A DNA stretch of 64,000 nucleotides from Methanomassiliicoccales archaeon (GTDB lineage Archaea; Thermoplasmatota; Thermoplasmata; Methanomassiliicoccales; UBA472), in NCBI GenBank assembly GCA_028682895.1, contig JAJRAK010000001.1, forward strand, positions 62,001 through 126,000, in the 5' to 3' direction. Under the pieces are notes generated by a model. The model was not told where the DNA came from, did not search any database, and was given only the letters and a program-made list of their open reading frames with translations. How positions within the stretch are numbered: the stretch's first letter is position 1; each line of letters begins with the position of its first letter. The position numbers were made by a program, and so were the translations under genes. Shown piece by piece: positions 59,303-64,000 of the stretch.

Positions 59303-60820
59303 TCAATAAAGGTCCATATCGATGGCCTGCCCTTTGACAGGAACTACGGTACGCAACGGGCACAGCTCCCTGAACCTCTCCGGGTCGGGGCAGTGCACCG
59401 GTATGACCACCTCGGGCGATATCCTCTCCACCACCTGCCATAGATGGTCCAATGAAAGGTGCCCGGAACTATGGAAGCCCCTCTCGAAGTCCAACTTTCC
59501 ATCCACCAGGGCCAGTCCCCGACAGTTGAAACCGAACAGCTCTATCCAGTTCATCAGCTTCTGCAGGTTGTCCATCTGCTTCAGGTCATAGGCCATGCTG
59601 TTAGAGTAGACGTACGTGCCGCCCTTAGGTCCGATGTCCAGCAGCTTTGTCATGTCAAAGAACGAGAAGCAGAGCATGTGCTCATCAGGCTCCCTGGCCA
59701 CGTCCTGGGGGTCGGCCACCTGCCAGCCTTTCTCTTGGAGGTCGTTGACGGTGGAGACGTCGTCCGGGCTCAGGGACCTGTACACCCAAAGAAGGTCCTT
59801 GCGTACGTTGCCATCCACCTTGGCTATGCTCTCTAGGAGTGCCACGTCCTTGTGGGTCACCACCATCCTCTTGCCGGTGGTGTTGGCGATGTCGATGAAG
59901 GTGTCTAATCGTTCGAAGTTATTGGCAGAGAAATCGGCGATGGTCAGTCCCTTCCCCGCCTCTACCGCGGCCCGGCAGTTCTCCCTGACCATGGCCTCGG
60001 TCATCTCCCTGCCATCGATGGGCCGACCGATCCGCGTTCCTTCGATGATGAGGGCCTTGGGGGCAAGTTCCCTGGCCGAGTCCGCGAAGCGCGAGGTGCA
60101 CTCCCCGTTCACTCCATGCATCCTCAGGTCACCGGAATAGACGAGCCAATCACCTTCACCGCGCCGGACGGCGAAGGCCGTGGCGCCATACACCGAATGG
60201 TCGACCGGGAACGAGCGGTACTCTATTCCATCGATCTCCCCCTCCCCCTGAGATACGTCGCACAGCGAACCCTTCTTCCACTGGGGGTCGTCATCTATGA
60301 CATCGCCGGTCAGCACCCATCTTCGACCGCGCATCTGCTTTTCCTTGGTGCGAGGGGAGAAAAGCACCCTGGGCTCCTCTTCCTTCCTTTCCCTTACCAC
60401 ATGGTCGAAGAGCTCTGTAGGGGCACCGGCCCTGCCCATCTCGCTGGAGGTGCGGAGGAGGGCGTAGGTCATGGGGCTGGCGACTATCGGGATGTCCTGG
60501 CGCAGGAACCCTATCTGCCCGTAATGGTCGAAATGCGCGTGGGAAAGGAACAGAGCGTCCACCCGCACCGGCCTCATTTCCGAGGGCGGCAGGTCGCTGG
60601 GGAAAAGGTCGGGACGATAACAGTCCAGGGCGGGCAGCATGCCCATGCGGACATAGTCCCACAGTCCCCGACCGGACCGCGGCTTGGAATATTCGGTGTA
60701 ATAGTCCTTGCTGACATCGAACGGCTCGCCGAAATCGAAGAACAGTCCGCGGTCGCCCAGATCGACGTGTATCTTGTTCCCGCCGACGACGCCCGCCCCA
60801 CCGTAGACCGTGATGTCCAT
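59303..60820 (-). CDS. RNase J-like metallo-beta-lactamase/beta-CASP nuclease
   Basis: The 505-residue protein opens with MDITVYGGAGVVGGNKI and has the metal motif LSHAHFDHYGQIGFL. YSGDLRMHG, SANNFERLDTF and the C-terminal HSSGHLSLDHLWQVVERI with VVIPVHCPDPERF complete the MBL/beta-CASP set. The spacing and length are those of RNase J-type nucleases (5'-3' exonuclease/endonuclease). Insertions around residues 35-70 and 165-195 suggest a divergent member. It stands alone between convergent and divergent neighbours. Confidence 0.85.
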   Translation of the reverse strand: MDITVYGGAGVVGGNKIHVDLGDRGLFFDFGEPFDVSKDYYTEYSKPRSGRGLWDYVRMGMLPALDCYRPDLFPSDLPPSEMRPVRVDALFLSHAHFDHYGQIGFLRQDIPIVASPMTYALLRTSSEMGRAGAPTELFDHVVRERKEEEPRVLFSPRTKEKQMRGRRWVLTGDVIDDDPQWKKGSLCDVSQGEGEIDGIEYRSFPVDHSVYGATAFAVRRGEGDWLVYSGDLRMHGVNGECTSRFADSARELAPKALIIEGTRIGRPIDGREMTEAMVRENCRAAVEAGKGLTIADFSANNFERLDTFIDIANTTGKRMVVTHKDVALLESIAKVDGNVRKDLLWVYRSLSPDDVSTVNDLQEKGWQVADPQDVAREPDEHMLCFSFFDMTKLLDIGPKGGTYVYSNSMAYDLKQMDNLQKLMNWIELFGFNCRGLALVDGKLDFERGFHSSGHLSLDHLWQVVERISPEVVIPVHCPDPERFRELCPLRTVVPVKGQAIDMDLY

Positions 60821-60953
60821 GTCGATCGAATGGAAGGTCCGGTGGGGATTTATGACTATGCTCTCGGTTTTACATCGATTACCAAATAATTATTCGTGAA
60901 AACGAGCGACAATATTTTTATGAACGGTCTACTAAAATGAAAATCTCGAAACG

Positions 60954-60966
60954 CATATATCTGGCG
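60954..60966 (+). promoter_or_regulatory. TATA box of the leuC-like operon
   Basis: CATATATCTGGC lies about 25-30 nt before ATG 60984, so the mRNA is likely leaderless. It again shows the TATA-CTGG arrangement noted at 54544 and 58473. Confidence 0.45.
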
Positions 60967-60983
60967 AACATGTTGGAGCACTC

Positions 60984-62243
60984 ATGGCAGCCATGACCTT
61001 CGCCCAGAAGGTTCTATCCCGGACCAGTGGAAAGGAGGCGTTCCCCGGTGACATTGTTTCGGCCAAGATCGACCTGGCGATGTCCCATGAGAACGCCGCC
61101 CTGGTGCTCCGTTCGTTCAAGGAGATTGGAGCGAAGCAGCTTTGGGACCCGGAGAAGGTGGTGCTGCTCTTCGATCACAGGATACCGGCCAATACCACCA
61201 AGGCCGCTGAAGGGCATCAGACGGTGCGTAACTTCGTGCGGCAGGAAGGTTTGCCAAACTTTTACGATATGAAGGAAGGCATCTGCCATCAGGTCCTTCC
61301 TGAGAAAGGGCACGTCCTCCCGGGCATGCTCATCGTCGGGACGGACTCGCATACCACGACGTATGGTGCGTTGGGGGCGTTCTCCACCGGCATCGGTGCC
61401 ACCGAGATGGCCGCCGCCTGGGCCACGGGAGAGCTGTGGATGAAGGTCCCACAGACTTTCCGATTCCATCTGAACGGGAAGTTGGACGGCATCACCTCGG
61501 CCAAGGACGTCATACTTCATCTCATCGGCAAGATGGGAGCGGACGGTTGCGATTACCGCTGCACGGAGTTCGTCGGTCCGGTCGTGGACGCCATGTCAGT
61601 GTCCGGCCGCATGACCATGTGCAACATGAGCATGGAGATGGGAGCCAAGGCCGGGGTATGCTTCCCTGACCAGAGGACGGAGGAGTACCTCAAGGGAAGG
61701 GCGAAAGGCCCATGGCAGCCGATCACCTCCGACAAGGGCGCAGAGGTGGAGAAGGAGCTCGACCTGGACCTCACCGGCCTATCACCCCAGGTGGCCTACC
61801 CGCACTCCGTTGACAATGTGAAGGCGGTGGAGGAGATGGTCGGGATACCGATAGACCAGGCGGTCATCGGCTCCTGCACTAACGGACGGGCGGAGGACCT
61901 GCTCGCCGCCGAGCGCATCCTGCACGGACGAAAGGTGGCCGAGAGCGTTCGCCTGATCGTCGTCCCTGCGTCAAAAGAGGTGTATCTGTGGGCGGCGGAC
62001 AGTGGCATACTATCATCGCTCGTAAGGTCGGGCGCGATCGTGACGAACCCCGGGTGCGGTCCCTGCCTGGGTGCGCACCAAGGCCTGCTGGCTCCAGGGG
62101 AGCGTTGCATCGCCACCACGAACCGTAATTTCAAGGGCAGGATGGGCTCCCCGGAGTCCGAGGTGTACTTGGCATCCCCGGCCACGGTAGCGGCAAGTGC
62201 GATGAAGGGAGAGATCGCAGACCCCCGGGAAGTGGGACCATGA
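60984..62243 (+). CDS. 3-Isopropylmalate/homoaconitate dehydratase, large subunit
   Basis: This 419-residue aconitase-family protein is of the archaeal HACN/IPMI type. It has FDHRIPANTTKAAEGH, GTDSHTTTYGALGAFSTGIGATE, and the three Fe-S cysteines in GSCTNG and NPGCGPCLG. It isomerises isopropylmalate (leucine pathway) or homocitrate-type substrates (methanogen cofactor/lysine pathways); the large subunit alone does not discriminate. ATG 60984 is used because of the promoter distance. Its stop overlaps the small-subunit start as ATGA. Confidence 0.92.
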   Translation: MAAMTFAQKVLSRTSGKEAFPGDIVSAKIDLAMSHENAALVLRSFKEIGAKQLWDPEKVVLLFDHRIPANTTKAAEGHQTVRNFVRQEGLPNFYDMKEGICHQVLPEKGHVLPGMLIVGTDSHTTTYGALGAFSTGIGATEMAAAWATGELWMKVPQTFRFHLNGKLDGITSAKDVILHLIGKMGADGCDYRCTEFVGPVVDAMSVSGRMTMCNMSMEMGAKAGVCFPDQRTEEYLKGRAKGPWQPITSDKGAEVEKELDLDLTGLSPQVAYPHSVDNVKAVEEMVGIPIDQAVIGSCTNGRAEDLLAAERILHGRKVAESVRLIVVPASKEVYLWAADSGILSSLVRSGAIVTNPGCGPCLGAHQGLLAPGERCIATTNRNFKGRMGSPESEVYLASPATVAASAMKGEIADPREVGP

Positions 62244-62722
62244 AGGGAAAGGTATGGAAGTACGGCGATCACGTCAACACCGACGTGATCATACCCGGAA
62301 GGTACCTGGACGATTACGACCCGAAGCACCTGGCGAGGCATGCGATGGAGGACATCGACGTCACGTTCGCAAAGGACGTTTCATATGGGGACATCATCGT
62401 AGCGGGACGGAACTTCGGCTGCGGCTCCAGCCGAGAGCAGGCGCCTCTCGCTCTCAAGTTCGCCGGCGTAGGCGCGGTCGTCGCCCCTAGCTTCGCCCGG
62501 ATCTTTTACCGGAACGCTATCAACATCGGCCTTCCGGTCATCGAGCTCGACGCCCGGGAGATGTTCAACAAAGGGGACACAGCGCTCATCAACTTGGAGA
62601 AAGGCATAATGGTCAACGAGGCCAGCGGCAAGAGCGTCAAGTTCGAACCGCTGCCCGATTTCCTGCTGGCCATACTCAAAGAAGGAGGCCTGGTCGCTCA
62701 CACCGCGAAGAGGTTCCGTTAG
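62240..62722 (+). CDS. 3-Isopropylmalate/homoaconitate dehydratase, small subunit
   Basis: The 160-residue protein is the swivel-domain partner of the preceding gene. It has the family's [19 protein letters not shown], the substrate-loop sequence [17 protein letters not shown], and the catalytic [18 protein letters not shown] with [11 protein letters not shown]. The YL-DD loop differs from the YLRT loop described for the Methanocaldococcus homoaconitase and from the YLV type of isopropylmalate isomerase, as I recall them, so the substrate remains open. It overlaps the large-subunit gene by 4 bp. Confidence 0.92.
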   Translation: MKGKVWKYGDHVNTDVIIPGRYLDDYDPKHLARHAMEDIDVTFAKDVSYGDIIVAGRNFGCGSSREQAPLALKFAGVGAVVAPSFARIFYRNAINIGLPVIELDAREMFNKGDTALINLEKGIMVNEASGKSVKFEPLPDFLLAILKEGGLVAHTAKRFR

Positions 62723-62728
62723 AGGAAG

Positions 62729-62737
62729 TTATATAAG
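62729..62737 (+). promoter_or_regulatory. TATA box upstream of a possible structured RNA
   Basis: TTATATAAG lies 7 nt after the small-subunit stop. With usual spacing, transcription would start near 62757-62761, well before the separate rpoK box at 62833. Confidence 0.4.
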
Positions 62738-62756
62738 GGGGGAAGGATTGGGCTAG

Positions 62757-62820
62757 CTCAAGGACGCTCCCAGTCACCTGCTGGAATACAGCGAAAAACA
62801 TGTCTGGGTCATCCTATGCG
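62757..62820 (+). ncRNA. Candidate structured RNA between the dehydratase and rpoK genes
   Basis: After the TATA box at 62729 there is no reading frame. The sequence can pair CGCT (62765-62768) with AGCG (62790-62793) around an inner CCAG/CTGG stem (62770-62773 with 62781-62784), and AGGA (62761) with TCCT (62812). This could be a small non-coding RNA or the leader of rpoK. No box C/D or H/ACA signature is present. Confidence 0.3.
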
Positions 62821-62832
62821 GGGCGTGAAAAA

Positions 62833-62877
62833 ATTTATAAGCCCCTCGATAATATGGGGACACTTCCCCTTATGGTG
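62833..62877 (+). promoter_or_regulatory. Promoter and ribosome-binding site of rpoK
   Basis: ATTTATAA (62833-62840) is a good TATA box, and transcription would start near 62863. GGTGA (62874-62878) then precedes ATG 62883 by 4-5 nt. Confidence 0.5.
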
Positions 62878-62882
62878 AATTC

Positions 62883-63056
62883 ATGAAGTATACTAGATTT
62901 GAGAAGGCGCGGATCATCGGTGCCAGGGCACTCCAGATATCCCTAGGCGCGCCTGTGCTTCTAGAGATCCCTGAAGGGATGATCGATCCGATCACCATCT
63001 CTCAGTTGGAATACGACAGGGGAATTATCCCTATAACGGTAAAACGCGACATATGA
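62883..63056 (+). CDS. rpoK: DNA-directed RNA polymerase subunit K
   Basis: The 57-residue protein is the archaeal RpoK, the counterpart of eukaryotic Rpb6 and bacterial omega. It has [19 protein letters not shown] and the conserved [19 protein letters not shown], ending in IPITVKRDI. It clamps the C-terminal region of the largest polymerase subunit and assists assembly. It lies 10 nt upstream of rps2. The usual archaeal partners rpoN and eno are not present on either side. Confidence 0.95.
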   Translation: MKYTRFEKARIIGARALQISLGAPVLLEIPEGMIDPITISQLEYDRGIIPITVKRDI

Positions 63057-63066
63057 GGTTATTAAA

Positions 63067-63678
63067 ATGAGCGACGAGACCAAGACCGATCTTCTCGTAC
63101 CGGAGGACGTCTATCTGACCTCCGGCGTCCACATAGGCACCCAGCAGAAGAGTGCTGACATGAAGGATTTCATCTTCAAGGTCAGGACCGATGGCCTGTA
63201 CGTCATGGACGTCAAGCAGACCGACGTCAGAATAAGGGCAGCGGCCAAGTTCCTTTCCCGCTTCAAGGCCGACCGTATATTGGTCGTGTCCGCCAGGCAG
63301 TACGGGCAGAAGCCCGTCAGGATCATGTCCAAGGCCATTGGCGCCATGTACTTCGAGGAGAGGCTCATACCCGGTTCATTGACCAACCCGGTGCTCAACC
63401 GTTTCATCGAGCCCGATGTCATCATCGTGACCGACCCCGCCGCCGACCAGCAGGCCGTCGCCGAGGCCTTGAACGTGGGCATACCGATCGTCGCCCTCTG
63501 TGACGCCAACAATGAGACCAGGAACGTTGATTTGGTAATACCGACCAACAACAAGGGGAGGCGCTCCCTGGCCTGCGTCTACTGGCTGCTGACCCGCGAG
63601 ATCCTGAAGGAGCGCGGACAACTGCTGAGGGACGAGGATTTCAAGCTGGGCATCGACGATTTCGAAGCCAGCCTGTAA
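63067..63678 (+). CDS. rps2: 30S ribosomal protein S2
   Basis: The 203-residue archaeal uS2 shows [40 protein letters not shown], then [15 protein letters not shown] and [49 protein letters not shown] follows. It binds the small subunit near S1/S21 and is essential. The start follows a GAGG-like site 10 nt after the rpoK stop, so the two are cotranscribed, and the MEMO gene follows at 41 nt. Confidence 0.97.
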   Translation: MSDETKTDLLVPEDVYLTSGVHIGTQQKSADMKDFIFKVRTDGLYVMDVKQTDVRIRAAAKFLSRFKADRILVVSARQYGQKPVRIMSKAIGAMYFEERLIPGSLTNPVLNRFIEPDVIIVTDPAADQQAVAEALNVGIPIVALCDANNETRNVDLVIPTNNKGRRSLACVYWLLTREILKERGQLLRDEDFKLGIDDFEASL

Positions 63679-63718
63679 ACCCCAACCCTTTTCAACTTCC
63701 TTCCCTATATTTTCATTC

Positions 63719-64000
63719 ATGGTGCGCCGACCGGCCGTCGCCGGACAGTTCTACTCTTCTCGCAAGGACGATCTCGTCGATGAGCTGAAGCGATGCTTCC
63801 TTTCCCCATTGGGGCCTGGGCATCTTCCTGAGGTCAACAAGGACGGGCCGCGCCGGATCGTTGGCGCGGTCGTGCCGCACGCCGGTCTGATGTTCTCCGG
63901 GCCTGTGGCCGCACACCTGTATGCCGAACTGGCAAAGGATGGACTGCCGGAGACGGTGGTCCTCATCGGTCCCAACCACACCGGTTATGGGAGGCCGATG
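63719..64000 (+). CDS. MEMO1-family protein (3' end outside window)
   Basis: Only the first 94 residues are visible; the frame is open to the end of the window. The sequence RRPAVAGQFYSS and the HAG of VVPHAGLMFSGPVAA, then LIGPNHTGYG, match the MEMO fold. This family is related to extradiol dioxygenases and carries conserved His residues. In archaea memo often follows rps2, as here. The function in archaea is not settled; a redox role linked to AMMECR1/radical SAM neighbours is discussed for the family. Confidence 0.9.
   Translation, partial: MVRRPAVAGQFYSSRKDDLVDELKRCFLSPLGPGHLPEVNKDGPRRIVGAVVPHAGLMFSGPVAAHLYAELAKDGLPETVVLIGPNHTGYGRPM

Overview
The window is 64 kb of archaeal chromosome. 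The informational genes are archaeal: the two-subunit tRNA-dependent amidotransferase GatD/GatE, ribosomal protein S17e, the RpoK (Rpb6-like) RNA polymerase subunit, archaeal-type S2 and a HemK2-type methyltransferase. TATA boxes often lie about 25 nt upstream of leaderless start codons. Surface proteins with NosD-like beta-helices, dispersed hypB and hypE, and a heliorhodopsin point to the phylum Thermoplasmatota (class Thermoplasmata or a close relative of Methanomassiliicoccales). That placement is an inference. No catabolic or methanogenesis marker is present to fix the order. Genes are tightly packed, and several operon junctions use GTGA, TTGA or ATGA overlaps.

Layout. 1-1.3 kb: two anchored surface proteins. 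1.4-4.0 kb (minus): translin-like protein, purD, hypB. 4.3-10.9 kb: one gene for a 2204-residue beta-helix surface protein. 11-14.1 kb: gatD-gatE. 14.1-17.5 kb: HemK2-like methyltransferase, then a compact rhomboid/MBL/zinc-ribbon/pcm operon. 17.5-22.2 kb: HAD phosphatase, TraB-like protein, thyX, rps17e, tRNA-Arg(GCG), an NFACT (Rqc2/NEMF) protein, tRNA-Thr(GGT). 22.2-25.3 kb: second beta-helix protein. 25.3-32.5 kb: a K+ channel with a C-terminal YHS domain, flanked by a decayed copy and the intact 3' end of a DUF1015 gene, then a minus-strand run (DUF362 ferredoxin, agmatine deiminase, N-carbamoylputrescine amidase, HEAT protein, Cys-rich small protein, QueG-like protein) and tRNA-Val(TAC). 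32.6-37.2 kb: tandem secreted metalloproteases. 37.4-43.7 kb: VIT1/CCC1-like protein, methyltransferase, DUF169, hypE, MMPL/RND exporter. 43.9-47.0 kb: tRNA-Arg(TCG), third beta-helix protein, SemiSWEET. 47.0-50.8 kb: two tandem QueG-like Fe-S proteins behind an ArsR regulator, DUF2284, a small membrane protein, Fpg. 50.8-54.5 kb: thioredoxin-like protein and ArsA/Get3-type ATPase, divergent from the heliorhodopsin, then an ACT-ACT-MBL protein. 54.6-59.2 kb: secreted beta-propeller plus membrane-anchored winged-helix protein, Cdd1-like protein, membrane protein, a 15-residue Lys-rich peptide, a phospholipase-C-like protein. 59.3-64 kb: RNase J-like nuclease, IPM/homoaconitate dehydratase pair, rpoK, rps2, MEMO.

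The envelope is a major theme: three beta-helix proteins, two metalloproteases, a beta-propeller, two anchored proteins at the left edge, and N-glycosylation sequons throughout. The second theme is redox and metal chemistry: Fe-S proteins, ArsR, ArsA, hypB/hypE, and a YHS-tagged channel. The most notable items are the heliorhodopsin, the YHS-fused K+ channel with its flanking duplication, the propeller plus membrane-HTH gene pair, and the ACT-ACT-MBL fusion. No CRISPR array, transposase, integrase or rRNA gene was seen.
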